NCBI GenBank assembly: GCA_037176845.1
Contig: JAYKXP010000011.1
Span: forward strand, 744,001-808,000
DNA from: Paramarasmius palmivorus
Lineage: Eukaryota > Basidiomycota > Agaricomycetes > Agaricales > Marasmiaceae
Length of the DNA: 64,000 nt
Reading direction: 5' to 3'
Positions 1 through 10,494 of the stretch are shown here, one piece after another; positions within the stretch are counted from its first letter, which is position 1; the number at the start of each line of letters is the position of its first letter. The notes beneath the pieces were generated by a model. The model was not told the DNA's origin. It saw nothing but the letters and a program-made list of their open reading frames with translations, and did no database searches. Position numbers and translations under genes: made by a program.

Positions 1-28
1 AAAGATGGAAAGCTGGGGAATACATGCT

Positions 29-1408
29 TCACTTAACGCCCTGCACCAGTCTCACTCTTTCGCATAACCAAATTTCGTTCTCCAGTTCTACCTCCTCGTT
101 ATCGTGTACCTTCACTCTCAATCGTGACTCGTCAACTGAGAATACGTTCGAAAAATCAAACGCATCCAACGAAGTCGTCGTTAGTGGCACGACAGTCCAT
201 GGTTTCCATAACCACACTTCCTGATCTTCTTCGACGGCAGAAGTAGAAAGTAGAGCAATAAGATGCTTCACCTCTTCCTCTTCATTCATCCTTCTTTCGC
301 GCTGAGAAGGACTTTCAAGCGGAAATGGTGCAATCTTCGTCTTGTGGCGGATACTAAGCTGGCAGATCGCCAGTGTCCTCGACGGGTGATGCTGATTTTG
401 CGCATTCGACGACGACAAGGTATACAAAACCTTCACCAAGCGTATCTTCATATCCGGTTTGAGCCCCGAAGATCGCAACCCCGCCTCCTTGTTCCACAGT
501 GCATACGACGTGTTGACCTTGGTCAACACACTCGACGCATGTGCAGCCAATCCACCTTTCATCCATTTCTCTTTCACGTTACCCCCAGAGGCGTACACGA
601 TGCGATCGCCCTTGGAAGGGCTAACGTGTACACCTCTACGTTTCTCCCAGTCTCCTTCAGATTCCAAGTCGTGGTCTTGGAGAAGGATGGAGGCTAGTTC
701 GGCAGCACCATCAGAGCTGATGTCGGTCGCTAGTGCGACTCGTGTCGTTGCGATAGTTTTCATTGGAGTTGATTTGGATTTGGGTTTCTGGTTCTGGATG
801 GGAAGTATGGGCGCAAGGGGTTTGTAATCAGATGTGTCGAGCGGCGTAGTTGGGGGTAATATGGGAGGTGCGAGTGCTTTGAGTTTGGGTGATGCATGGA
901 CTGAAGCAACATCATCACGGTGAGGTGCGAGTACCGTTCTGGTCGGTATGTGTTTCGAGGATGTGGATATGGGTTTGTTACGAGGAGTTTGGTGTGTAAG
1001 CTGGAACTGTGGAGGTCCTTTGGATGCTGGTTTGGATACCGGGGTACTTGGTAATGCCTCTGGTTCATGTAAAGGTAGAAACTGAGGTGGTCCCTTTGAA
1101 GAAGGCTTCGCGCGAGATGCTTCAACCAAAGGCTCCTTCGAGATGGGCTTCATGGATATCTTGTTCGTCGTGGTCACCGACGCAGATTTAGAGCTCGTCT
1201 TCGAAGACGACGCCGACGTAGACGTAGACTCCTTGAATCCACTGGGAATTGGCATGGGTACTGCTTTCATCTTGCTGAGCGGCTTCTTCGCAGATACCCC
1301 AAACCCAGATTCAAACTGAGGTACTCGAATCTTCGATTTCTCCTTCTCCTTTGTCGCAAATCCATCTGGAACGTCGAGCTTTCGTTTCTTTACTGGTGGT
1401 TCTGGCAT
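29..1408 (-). CDS. Hypothetical nuclear-type protein
   Basis: This is an uninterrupted reading frame of about 459 residues starting at the first true ATG (1406-1408); the frame is open further upstream but only from a non-ATG codon. Right after the start there is a basic patch, PVKKRKLD, that looks like a nuclear localisation signal. Residues up to about 230 are Ser/Pro/Lys-rich and probably disordered. The last 200 residues look folded, with several Trp-containing segments (VWLWKPW near the C-terminus) and a stretch rich in acidic residues. I do not recognise the family. It is divergently arranged with the Asterix-like gene across only 77 bp, so the two probably share a bidirectional promoter. 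The real-gene call rests on the long frame and its biased composition; the function is unknown. Confidence 0.75.
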   Translation of the reverse strand: MPEPPVKKRKLDVPDGFATKEKEKSKIRVPQFESGFGVSAKKPLSKMKAVPMPIPSGFKESTSTSASSSKTSSKSASVTTTNKISMKPISKEPLVEASRAKPSSKGPPQFLPLHEPEALPSTPVSKPASKGPPQFQLTHQTPRNKPISTSSKHIPTRTVLAPHRDDVASVHASPKLKALAPPILPPTTPLDTSDYKPLAPILPIQNQKPKSKSTPMKTIATTRVALATDISSDGAAELASILLQDHDLESEGDWEKRRGVHVSPSKGDRIVYASGGNVKEKWMKGGLAAHASSVLTKVNTSYALWNKEAGLRSSGLKPDMKIRLVKVLYTLSSSNAQNQHHPSRTLAICQLSIRHKTKIAPFPLESPSQRERRMNEEEEVKHLIALLSTSAVEEDQEVWLWKPWTVVPLTTTSLDAFDFSNVFSVDESRLRVKVHDNEEVELENEIWLCERVRLVQGVK

Positions 1409-1485
1409 GGTAGAGGAAGGTGGTGATGGATGAGGAAAACATGTTTGACGCCCAGTACCTGGCTTGGTCACCAACTCCCATCATC
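1409..1485. promoter_or_regulatory. Compact bidirectional promoter
   Basis: Only 77 bp separate the two divergent start codons, so both core promoters and 5' leaders must overlap here. No TATA element was seen. Confidence 0.45.
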
Positions 1486-1987
1486 ATGTCTACTAAAACC
1501 CTCGACGACCCTCGCGACGCGTCCTTGGAGCAAAAATTTTCCTTGCCAAACTCGTGGCATGCTGAGACTAGCGGTAAGCTGTAAATTTTCAAGCGAAATG
1601 TGGTCTTGAGCTCATGCTTTATGCAGACTTGAGCACGACTGGAATGTTTCTGTCGGGTCTGATTATGGTGACGAAAAACAGGTAAGAATCATGTTTCAGT
1701 TCTTCACATCCTGTTAAACGAAGAAATGCGCATTAGGTTCCTTGCCTGGCCGTCTGTAATGTTCGGTATCAACGGCCTCATCAACCAGCATCCGCTACGT
1801 CAGAAGGAAGGAAGCGGAAGTCCTTTGTCGAATTTGAGGTACGTTCACCATCTCATTCAGCTCCTTTTCTATTCTCTGACACATCAAATATTGCAGTTTA
1901 TGTCTGATGGCCTTGGTCGCATCTTACCTTCCCATGTTCATGGTTACCAAGGATTTCGCATCCGCTGGTACTCCACCGTCGTCGTAG
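1486..1987 (+). CDS. Asterix/PAT-complex ER membrane protein
   Basis: Four exons (1486-1573, 1627-1681, 1737-1838, 1897-1987) join in frame to a protein of about 111 residues. The recognisable core is FLAWPSVMFGINGLINQHPL followed by a hydrophobic segment ending ASYLPMFMVTKD, which is the pattern of the Asterix (UPF0139/WDR83OS) family. In animals Asterix is a subunit of the PAT complex, which chaperones membrane-protein segments in the ER. The N-terminus contains the family's LDDPRD motif, and two hydrophobic segments fit small ER membrane proteins. All three introns are GT-AG. Length matches the family (about 100-120 residues). It reads away from the unknown nuclear-type gene. Confidence 0.88.
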
Positions 1988-2540
1988 ACAGAGTTTCGGG
2001 AATGGAATTGAGGTTCTATCCTGTCGTTCAATACCCCATGCAATCACGGAAAATGTATAAGGAGCAGTCTAGATTGTTTAGGCTTGTGCTTGTGTCCGAC
2101 ATACCTAGTGGACGCTAGTAGCAATCACATACAGCACTCACCCGCCTGGATCTATGTGGGCTATGAAGCGGAGATCCTGAGTACATATACCGGGTCACTC
2201 TTTGGCAACTAAAGCAACATGTTTGCGGTACACTGCCTGGCAGCAAATATGTTGCATACTTGTCACATGTAGCAAGCGTACTTCTACGTGAAGTTACTGA
2301 CGTGCTACTACATCATCTCCTTGGGATACATGAGGAAGATGACCATGAAGATATTGATGCGCTCAAAGGCGATTTGAGGATGTGGCAGGAGAGGCAAACA
2401 GGGTGTATTCAAATTGGGAGTGTACGAAGCGCAACGCTGCTGTCACAGGTGCGTGACCCTGTGTGACTGAAGCCAGGTGGCGGTGCGGCTGATCACGAGC
2501 CTACTCCAGAGCGAGGTTTCGAATTTCGAAAACTTGCATC
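1988..2540. other. Intergenic, 553 bp
   Basis: A 68-codon open stretch at 2260-2466 begins with TTG and shows no recognisable protein signature. I see no RNA gene or repeat. Confidence 0.5.
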
Positions 2541-4490
2541 ATGCCTCCACCCAAGCCACTAGCCGAGAAAGCGAGGAAATCTCTGCACGTCGACGAAATG
2601 TGCAAGCTCTGGAAGATTGGATGGCAAGAAAAAGCCAGAATCAAGCTTTTTCATCCTACTGGAGGTGCTGAGCAGGAGAACGTTCTTGACAGGTACTTTA
2701 CGTTCGGTGCTGGACACCCCAAGAAATTACTCGTCCGAGAGGATATCGTCAAGCTCTACGAGACGCAAAAGCGTTTTTCCTCGGCACAAGTACGCTTAGT
2801 ACTACCTATACGGAAGAGGACCTGGAGTGGAAGATGTGGCTTGACGCGGACGTGTCCGTCCCAGAAGATAAAATGAAGGTGATGATAAAAGAGGAGGTAA
2901 TGGAAGAGGAAGAAGTGCTGTCAGACGAGGAAGATATCGATTCGCAGGAAGAAACAGAGCATCCGATGGATATGGATATGGATATGGATTCGGAACCCGA
3001 GTTCAATCAAGTATTCATTGTGACAGGGAGTCCTGGAATCGGTGAGCCATTGGTATACTAGCTTTGAAGAGGAATTAATTAGTTGGTCCGCCAGGAAAAA
3101 CGATCTGGCTCTATTATGTCCTTGTCGAACGCTTACTCCAAGGGCTTCCCACCTACTTCCAATACGTTCCTGAATTCGTCACCTTCTGGTCTGAGAATGG
3201 TGTAACTGTGTTAGAGCCGAGCGAACTTTTCTTTCAAGACTTTTCCCAAGAGATTTGGTACCTTCTGGATTCCAACGTGGATCTTATCATTCCGCCCTCA
3301 GCAATCCGAAATTCCCACTGCCGAATCATCCAAGCCGCTTCTCCGCGAGTAGAACGATTCAAATGGGTCGATAAGCAGGGCCAGGGCTCCTTTACCTGGA
3401 TAATGAAACCAACTTCTCGTAGAGAACTTATTCTGATGTATGTTTGATCTCTCTCTAAATTATCGTCTCAACGTCTTTCATTAGGAATCGATATCGAAAG
3501 CAGGTGCTTCCCAAACACCAACTCCTCTTCTTTTGTGATCACTTCGGCACTTCAGCGCGCCATGCCTTTCAGTACGGCTCTGATCCAGACCGTTACAAAA
3601 AGCAGATCCGGGGCAGGTTATTGGAAATGAAGCTCGATGACCTTAGGCGTTTGGTTGAAAACTTGGTCGTCAATGATACGAAGGAAATATCTCACAAGAT
3701 ACTCGGAATCTATCCCGGTCCCTCTCGCGACGATATCTACGTCAATATATACACCCCAGAACTGGTCAAGTTGATACAGGAGAGGTTTGCCTCTGAATGG
3801 GACCGGCACGTTTGGGAGATGTTCAACGCCTTTCGGAGTAATGCCCACACTCGTGGTCCAGCGGGATACATACTCGCAGACAGGCTTCATCAATGCCTGG
3901 CCGGTGGCGGGCAATGGCTAGGCACGAAAATGTTTCGCGTTGTCGGAGGTCGGTCAAACTTCACTTACACTGATAACACCGCGGCTCGTCTGTACGAATC
4001 CGACCCCGAACAAAGTCCGGTGTTGCTTTCTCTTGGTCCTGGTGCGGAGACCACATCGCAGAATCCTCAGCTTGAACGGACACCTCTCCAGGTTTTTCGC
4101 TTCCGATATGGCCACCTTGCGGATTCAATCAAGAAGGATGGCTATTACCGGCCTTTCTCGGCCACAAACGCGGCTTATGATTCTTTTGTCATCGACATCA
4201 AGCGCAAAACTGTCATCGTCATACAGTCTGCCATGTCTATGAAGCATAGCGCCAACGAGAGAGGATTGAAAGCTCTTGAACCGTCGTGGAGCGGTTATGA
4301 TATTCACTATGTCATCGTTACGGATGACGAGGCTGAGACTGTCGAGGTGCCATTTTCATTGCGCTGTGAGGAGATTGTCAAGACAAGGGCACATATTCGT
4401 ATATCAAAGAAATCCTTGTTTCCCGTAAGCAGTAAATCGCTATTCCCGTAGATGATCGGTTGCTGACTTCACCTACAGAATAGTCCGTGA
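2541..4490 (+). CDS. Crinkler/RHS-like P-loop NTPase with putative nuclease C-terminus
   Basis: Five exons (2541-2789, 2834-3041, 3095-3437, 3485-4424, 4479-4490) join in frame to about 583 residues. A classic Walker A (GSPGIGKT, about residues 148-155) is split by an intron after GIG. Next come a segment of the type VDLIIPPSAIRNS and IIQAASPRVERFKW, typical of the NTPase in fungal Crinkler and RHS-like proteins. Near residues 500-520 a beta-hairpin region (FVIDIKRKTVIVIQSAM) followed by KHS and a predicted helix resembles the PD-(D/E)xK-type nuclease end of that class. Residues 100-140 are very acidic with an MD repeat. The last exon adds only NSP. Members of this class are thought to act as nucleic-acid-targeting effectors or in genome conflict; the role here is inferred from family only. 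Without the 44-nt intron at 2790-2833 the gene would look frameshifted. Confidence 0.72.
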
Positions 4491-4910
4491 TATGTGACCT
4501 GTTCCTCTATGTCGGTATTTGGTTTGCGGCACAATATGATGCGTGTTTGCCGTACTCAGAATATGATGGATTTTCATTCTATACAGGAAAGAGCAGAAGC
4601 CTCACGGACTTTTTCATATTAAGAGGTGTTCATTCTTGTTCATTACCGCGACTTCTGACTGATACGCATGTTTAGTGTCACGGGCGTACACATGAAACCG
4701 GTCTTGTTATGAAGCACGACTTGCTGTACACCATGCTCAGTTCAAATTTCAAGGACACCAGAAGAAGCGTGAAAGCCATGCCACTAGAAGAGTTGACTTG
4801 TTTCTGCATCCGTAAAGATTTTCTGATGCCCTTTCATTTGCAAGTGATTGACCACATGAGTTGATATCAACTGTGCTTCTTTCTCCCATAATCTCTCCTC
4901 TCCTGCAACC
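4491..4910. other. Intergenic
   Basis: No coding frame I can support; small open stretches lack protein character. Confidence 0.45.
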
Positions 4911-5045
4911 ATGATATGCTTACCAGCCGACTTGGCACCCGCTAACACCAGCAATATCGAGGACCGGCGCGATGTTCTTCGGAGACCAGGCGATCTGTAC
5001 CTCCTGCAGATCCTAACGGAGACATTTGGCATCTGGAATACAGAA
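4911..5045 (+). pseudogene. Relic of M20 peptidase 5' end
   Basis: This short stretch matches the beginning of the M20-B gene (complement of 21752 downwards). Both start ATG(A)TGCTTACCAGCCGAC and share blocks reading GGAGACCAGGCGA and TTTGGCATCTGGAATAC/TCTGGCATCCGGAATAC, in the same order and spacing with scattered indels and substitutions. The frame is lost, the rest of the M20 gene is absent, and similarity stops near 5045. It is therefore a degraded third copy, sitting 270 bp upstream of the diaminopropionate ammonia-lyase-like gene. It probably records a formerly complete M20 gene next to that enzyme. Confidence 0.7.
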
Positions 5046-5314
5046 GGCAATGTGTTCGGCCAGTTGCTTCAAGACCATCTTTCTGTCCTTGAGTATCCAC
5101 CAGTTTCATCGCTGTTTTGGTCAGGTTTTTGTCCCATGAATCCCCAATGTATCAGTTGTCAGTGTACGGGTTCACGGAAAAAGAGAGGATAGGCTATGTG
5201 TACATTATCTCGCAATATTGCATGATCATCCACAGCTTGAAGTTGTAAGCACCTGCATATGAGAGTCATCCTTTCGGAAGAAATCAAAGCGTGAGAGAGT
5301 GCTGTTAGGCGGAT
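5046..5314. promoter_or_regulatory. Upstream region of the PLP-enzyme gene
   Basis: The 270 bp between the M20 relic and the start at 5315 must contain the promoter. No element stands out. Confidence 0.3.
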
Positions 5315-6537
5315 ATGACTGAGTCAAGGCTCTACAGCAACCCTAGGGCTCGTACTTGGCACTTCGAAGGGGCATCCCACCATGCCCAGCATCCAATCAA
5401 GAATTTTCATAGGGATTGCTTTCCCGAATATCCCTCAACACCTTTAGTTCACCTTCCCAGCCTTGCTGAAGATCTCGGTGTCGCTCATGTCTTCCTCAAA
5501 GATGAATCGTCTCGGTTCGGCTTGCCAGCATTCAAGATCCTCGGTGCTTCATGGGCGATATGCTCCGTACTGGCGAAGCGGTTGAACATTGATATTGAGA
5601 AGATCAAATCTTTTGATGCGTTGAAAGAGCGGTTGGAAGGTGCAGGTGAAGGAAATTTGACGCTGTACACTGCAACCGACGGTGAGTGGTGTATGCATAC
5701 GACTTCTGAGGGCTTAGCTTAAATGCGCTCGATTCAGGCAATCATGGTCGAGCCGTTGCACGAGTTGCTGCAAAGCTGGGTCTTAGTGCGAAGATTTTCG
5801 TGCCCGAGGCAGTTTCGCAAGCTTCGCGAGACGCAATACGGGCTGAAGGAGCCCGGGTCCTTGTTTGGAATGGAGACTACGATGGTGCTGTTAAGGCAGC
5901 TGCGAAGGAGGCGGAAGAGGTTGGGAGTCATGGGATCCTGATACAAGACACGTCCTGGGAAGGCTACGAGGATATTCCAAAGGTACATACCTTCCAATCC
6001 GTTCTGCGTGCACATTTCGATTGATGTTTGCTCAAGCTTATCGTGCAAGGATACTCGACCCTTTTCGTGGAGATTGATGAGGCACTCGCTGCCAAGGGCC
6101 TTTCACCTTCAATCGTAGTTGTTCCGGTTGGCGTGGGCTCCTTGGCCCATTCCGCTATACAACACTATCGGTCTTTAACCCACAGCAAGACTCAGCCCAC
6201 TATCCTAACCGTCGAACCTGACACAGCTGCGTGTCTGAATACCAGCCTCCACTCCGATAATCCTGTTTCGATAGAAACTGGCGAGACAATTATGCCAGGG
6301 CTCAATTGTGGCACAGTCTCTACTACGGCTTGGCCCGATCTTCATGCTGGCGTTGACATGTCACTTGTCATTTCTGATGCGAATGCTCGCAAGGCTATGG
6401 AGGATTTAGAGACTCTGGGAGTTCACGCCGGACCTTGCGGTGCTGCAACCCTTGCTGCCCTGCGAGCTTTGCCTGATGGCCTACGGATCCCCGGAATGGT
6501 AGCTGTTCTCATATGCACAGAAGGGCGTATCTCCTGA
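5315..6537 (+). CDS. Diaminopropionate ammonia-lyase-like PLP enzyme
   Basis: Three exons (5315-5681, 5738-5982, 6037-6537) give about 370 residues, close to bacterial DpaL/YgeX (about 400). Signatures are FLKDESSRFGLPAFKILGAS, with the PLP-binding Lys at about residue 74; DGNHGRAVA, rebuilt across the first intron; DTSWEGYEDIP and IVQGYSTLF across the second; and the phosphate-binding VPVGVGSLA at about residue 233. These follow the diaminopropionate ammonia-lyase family, which converts 2,3-diaminopropionate to pyruvate and ammonia, rather than threonine dehydratase. Substrate is assigned from family only. It lies next to an M20 relic, and two M20 genes follow 10-15 kb downstream. In E. coli ygeX neighbours the M20 gene ygeY. 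No targeting signal is seen, so it is probably cytosolic. Confidence 0.85.
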
Positions 6538-6902
6538 CGTACCCTGGCGAACCGGGCGGGCCTCTTAGATGTCTTCATTCACTGTAATTTCGCCGGCAAT
6601 GCAAATGAATCTCCCTTGATTCAATTGATATATGTCATTTTTTCAGGAACTGTCGCGAGGCTTATTCGCGCATATCACTCGTCTCGGACTCTCGGCGAAC
6701 TGCATTTCGCACTCGAGAGCTTGGGTTCCGATGATTAACCACGTTATCAACCAATCTATTGCCTTGAACGCTAAATAGTCGGAAACGCTATCATATACAA
6801 TCCGTGAGGCATTTTCAGATACTATTGCGTCTGTTTCGTATTTATATCAAGTATGGGATTCTTCTGGACACAGTGAAGACTTTCCTTTGCGCGCTTGTTG
6901 TG
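6538..6902. other. Intergenic / LPMO promoter region
   Basis: Holds the 3' flank of the PLP-enzyme gene and the promoter of the AA9 gene. An AT-rich stretch TATTTATATCAAG lies about 65 bp before the ATG. No other feature seen. Confidence 0.4.
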
Positions 6903-8203
6903 ATGCTCTTCTCAGGCACTCTTCTCCTCATTTCTGCCTTTGTGGTGCAGGTCTCAGCTCACGGTTATGTTCCCCAAATCAAGATCGGAAATCAATATAT
7001 TCCTGGTTGGGATGTCAGTAAAGGTGAGTAGTGTTCCTCGGCTGACAAATTGTTATACTAAAAGTTATGTGGATCACAGATGGTTACACCACTCCTCAAG
7101 TAAGTTGTCGAAGTTTTTGCAGGTTCTCGCTTGGCCTGATTACAACACCTCGCAGCCTCTAAGAGTTGTTCGCGCGACCAAACCCGTGAGTCGGAACCTT
7201 TGCAGAGTGTCGTGATACTGAGCGTGCTTTTCTAGGACTCTGGTTTCATCTCAGATGTCACTTCGGGTGATATCACTTGCTCAATCGGAAACTCGAAGCT
7301 ACCTCCAGTAGGCTTTGTTCCCCTTTCTGCGCTCACGACTGCCACTGACTAGGATGGCTAACTTATAGGGCCCCATCACCGCTACAGTGGCTGCTGGTGG
7401 CCAAGTTACCATGCTCTGGAACACCTGGCCCATCGGTCACTATGGCCCTGTGCTGAACTACATGGCCAAGTGCCCGACTAGCGACTGCTCCACCTGGAAG
7501 GGTGACACAGGTTCTCCTTGGTTCAAGGCGAGTCCATTCATACACATGCTCGTGCTAGCATCACTCATCTACATGTAGATCCAACAAGACGTGTACAAGA
7601 ACGGAGAGTGGGCATCGGATACCCTTGCTAAGAACAACGCTAGCTACACTGTGAACATTCCCAAGAATATTGCACCCGGTGCTTATGTGAGGGTCCATCC
7701 TTTACTTATTAGGTTGATGGTCCGATTAACGCCCTGGTGCAGCTGCTCCGACACGAGAATCTTGCATTGCATGGTGCATCTAACATCGGAGGTGCTCAGT
7801 TCTACCCAGGCAAGCTCGACCGTTAATCATCGTAAAGAACAAAGGCTGATGACCACGCATAGTCTGTGTCCAATTGACAGGTATGAGTGTTACATGTTCA
7901 CGTTTAAGGGGACGATTGACCTTATCCATGTAGTCACCGGTGGAGGATCCCTTAATCCATCTGGCCTCAGCTTCCCCGGAGCTTACAAGGTATGGTGTTG
8001 GTACTTACGATCGTACTCGACTCACTGACCGCTACTTGGCATGGCCCGTGGTAGGCTACCGATCCTGGCATTCACTTCAATCCCTACCAAGGCGAAGCCG
8101 CCAACCAGGTATGCGGTCCACAGGCATGCTGCCGGGTATTCACTAATTCGAAATTCAGGCCTATGTTCCACCTGGCGGTTCGGTCTATCCCGGATTGAAT
8201 TAG
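6903..8203 (+). CDS. AA9 lytic polysaccharide monooxygenase
   Basis: Eleven exons join in frame to about 260 residues: 6903-7023, 7080-7099, 7123-7185, 7236-7307, 7369-7527, 7579-7686, 7743-7809, 7863-7880, 7934-7989, 8055-8108 and 8159-8203. A signal peptide of 19 residues ends VSA, leaving His20 as the mature N-terminus (HGYV), the first copper ligand. The second His is in PIGHYGPVLNYMAKC (about His116), and the axial Tyr is in GAQFYPVC (about Tyr202). LLRHENLALHG is the usual AA9 segment. AA9 enzymes oxidatively cleave cellulose and related glucans outside the cell. There is no C-terminal CBM1; the protein ends GGSVYPGLN. Two introns (7528-7578 and 7810-7862) have GC donors, and an 18-nt exon between two introns supplies the conserved Cys. 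The call is firm; the exact edges of the smallest exons are less certain. Confidence 0.93.
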
Positions 8204-8341
8204 TATTCCGATGTAGAATGATACATGATGTCTATCGTGACAATACCCAATATCTAATGTACATACATTACTGGTCCATACAGCCAGATAAGAATATGAG
8301 TAGTACAGTATGTACAGTGGTCCACAACGAGCGTCAGACCT

Positions 8342-10390
8342 TCATGATGAAAGGTCGCGAGTGTTCATAATAAGTAAAAGTGCCGTAGCGGTAGCAAGCC
8401 CAGCGCAGACCAGGAGCATACCATAACAAAACGCGTACCTACACCGCTGTATCCATGGATCAAACATTCTCCTCGCACCCTCACGTTTGCCCTGGACGTC
8501 TGTCAACTTGACGCCATAGATCTGATCGAAGCACCTATTGGGCTTAGACAGAGTCTTCATAGCTATCTTCATTAGTCTCCCGAAGACCGTATGGTCGTCG
8601 TGTCCAGCGATCGGGGCAGGTCGAGGAACGAATGGATATCCGAATGAAATTATACCTCGCAGAGAACGTTTAGGATCGTTCAATCGTGCACGTCTGAAAT
8701 CCGAGCTCTGCTTCTCTGAAACCCATCTCGTCAGTGGAGGTGCAGTCGGCCCCGTCTGCGAAGCCTTTGCCTTGCCCTTCTCACTCGCGGACACTCCAGT
8801 CTGAGGCTCGTCGACAAATCTGACGCCTTTCCTCCGCACGCAGAAGACCTTTTCCTTCCAATATCCCATGTTGAAGTAGAACTCCCAGAACGTCAACCTC
8901 GGCGGTTGTTCGCCAAAGTTAGTGAAATGCCAGCCTCCGATGAGCCATAGCACCGGACATAGAAAGCCCCACCAAAACGCCCAGAAGGCAGGCGTTGCAT
9001 TAGCCCACCACTTTTGCCGCTTAACTCTGAATGTGACAATGCCGTTCCCATATGATGCATCTCGATCCCAGCGTCTACGGATGAATGATTCGGAGGGTGA
9101 TGGTGCACCAGGTGATACGGTGGCCTCGGACCGGATCATAGATACTTCAGTGTTGGTGTACTCAATGCGATTGGGAGCACTGGTTGTAGCTATGGGCGGC
9201 ACTGATATGCGATTGTTGTCTGTAGCGGAAGAGCACCTCTGGTGAGGGGTGATAGTCCCTGAACCTGAGGCAGAGCTAGTCGCGTGAGAAGTTGGACGTG
9301 ATTGCGAATGAGGGTCTTCTGTTGCGGTGATGAAACTCTCCGTATCACCTGCCGTGTCGTATTCATCCGAGCTCCCAGCGGTGATTGTGGGCATGACAGT
9401 AACAGACTTTTTTGGCCGTAACTGAGGCCCACCGCCTTCTGCGCTGGGATGAGGACCGGGAAAGGGTGGTCGAAGGTCGAGCGGCGGTAATGCGGGCGGA
9501 GGTTGCTGTAATGTAATTTGGGGGGATATAGAAGATGAGGCAGAATTATTAGACTTGTGGGATGCTTGTGAGATGCTCCGATTCACTGAACGAGTAATGA
9601 AAGGATGCGAGTGGACCGGAGAAGGTCCTAGATCACATGCCATCAGTATGGATTCATACCTCGATACAAACGTGCCGTTATACGTACGAGTAGTAGAGTC
9701 CGAAGCCGGACTAGGAGTGGGAGCCATCCCAACAGTGGATGTAGAGGGATTGGTTTCGGAGGCTGGAGGCAAGGGTATTGTCCTACGTAATGAATCCGGG
9801 GAGAAGTATTCCTGCTCCACAATGGGCGAGAGAGGTTTCGTTGTTGGATAAGAGTACGTGCTGGTAAACGGTCTGTTCTGGGGTGGAACGTGTTCTAGCC
9901 GAAGGGAATGTGTGCTGCCCGAGTACGCCTGACTCGTCAATGGCCTACCGTTACAGGGTATGGCGCCATTGGGATTCATCGGTAATGAATATGGCATTGG
10001 GGAGGATACGGAACGTGTCACAGGGTGCATTTGCGGGTCAGCGCGACCAACACGGACGACGGCCGGTGGGGGCGGATAAACGGAGGGCAAGCTTCGCGAC
10101 GGTTCATCCGTAGGTGTCCTCAACCAAGCTATGTGCGATGGCCCCGAGCGAGTGGATGAAACTGGGCTGGGCTGAGCTGACCACTGTGCTTCACTGTCAA
10201 CATCGAATCCAGTGATGGAATTTGGTGTTCTAAGGCGAATCGGTGGGCCAATTATCGAAGTGTTCAACTGCGGCAACTTGGATTTCTGCGCCGATGTCCT
10301 TCTGGGAGCTGGTGTTGAAGGAGTACTAACGGTTGCCTCTTCATCGCTCGGCTCCTTTGAACGCCAGGAGGAAAAAAGGAATCTCAGCAT
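8342..10390 (-). CDS. Ser/Pro-rich membrane protein, unknown
   Basis: A single exon of 682 codons starting at ATG 10388-10390. Residues 1 to about 445 are extremely Ser/Pro/Thr-rich and probably disordered. Then comes an aromatic hydrophobic stretch, AFWAFWWGFLCPVLWLIGG, a likely membrane segment, followed by WHFTNFG and a short conserved-looking basic region. A second likely membrane segment lies just before the end (YGMLLVCAGLATATALLLIM), followed by MNTRDLSS. This layout, a long disordered arm with two membrane spans, recurs in uncharacterised fungal serine-rich proteins. No catalytic motif is visible. It converges with the AA9 gene, with a 138-bp gap. A TATA-like element lies about 100 bp upstream of its start. 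Confidence 0.82.
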   Translation of the reverse strand: MLRFLFSSWRSKEPSDEEATVSTPSTPAPRRTSAQKSKLPQLNTSIIGPPIRLRTPNSITGFDVDSEAQWSAQPSPVSSTRSGPSHIAWLRTPTDEPSRSLPSVYPPPPAVVRVGRADPQMHPVTRSVSSPMPYSLPMNPNGAIPCNGRPLTSQAYSGSTHSLRLEHVPPQNRPFTSTYSYPTTKPLSPIVEQEYFSPDSLRRTIPLPPASETNPSTSTVGMAPTPSPASDSTTRTYNGTFVSRYESILMACDLGPSPVHSHPFITRSVNRSISQASHKSNNSASSSISPQITLQQPPPALPPLDLRPPFPGPHPSAEGGGPQLRPKKSVTVMPTITAGSSDEYDTAGDTESFITATEDPHSQSRPTSHATSSASGSGTITPHQRCSSATDNNRISVPPIATTSAPNRIEYTNTEVSMIRSEATVSPGAPSPSESFIRRRWDRDASYGNGIVTFRVKRQKWWANATPAFWAFWWGFLCPVLWLIGGWHFTNFGEQPPRLTFWEFYFNMGYWKEKVFCVRRKGVRFVDEPQTGVSASEKGKAKASQTGPTAPPLTRWVSEKQSSDFRRARLNDPKRSLRGIISFGYPFVPRPAPIAGHDDHTVFGRLMKIAMKTLSKPNRCFDQIYGVKLTDVQGKREGARRMFDPWIQRCRYAFCYGMLLVCAGLATATALLLIMNTRDLSS

Positions 10391-10486
10391 TTCGAGGAAA
10401 TGCTACCGAACCTTTGAATGGGAAGGGATGATAATAGGTTGAAAGGATGAATGGAAAGAGATGCATGGTGAGAGTAACAGCCGACG

Positions 10487-10494
10487 TTTTATAT
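10487..10494 (-). promoter_or_regulatory. TATA-like element
   Basis: ATATAAAA on the minus strand, about 100 bp upstream of the Ser/Pro-rich membrane protein start. Confidence 0.35.

Noticed and set aside
2750..2835. Apparent frameshift in the Crinkler/RHS-like gene
   Set aside because: A 44-nt intron at 2790-2833 with GT-AG borders joins both frames exactly.
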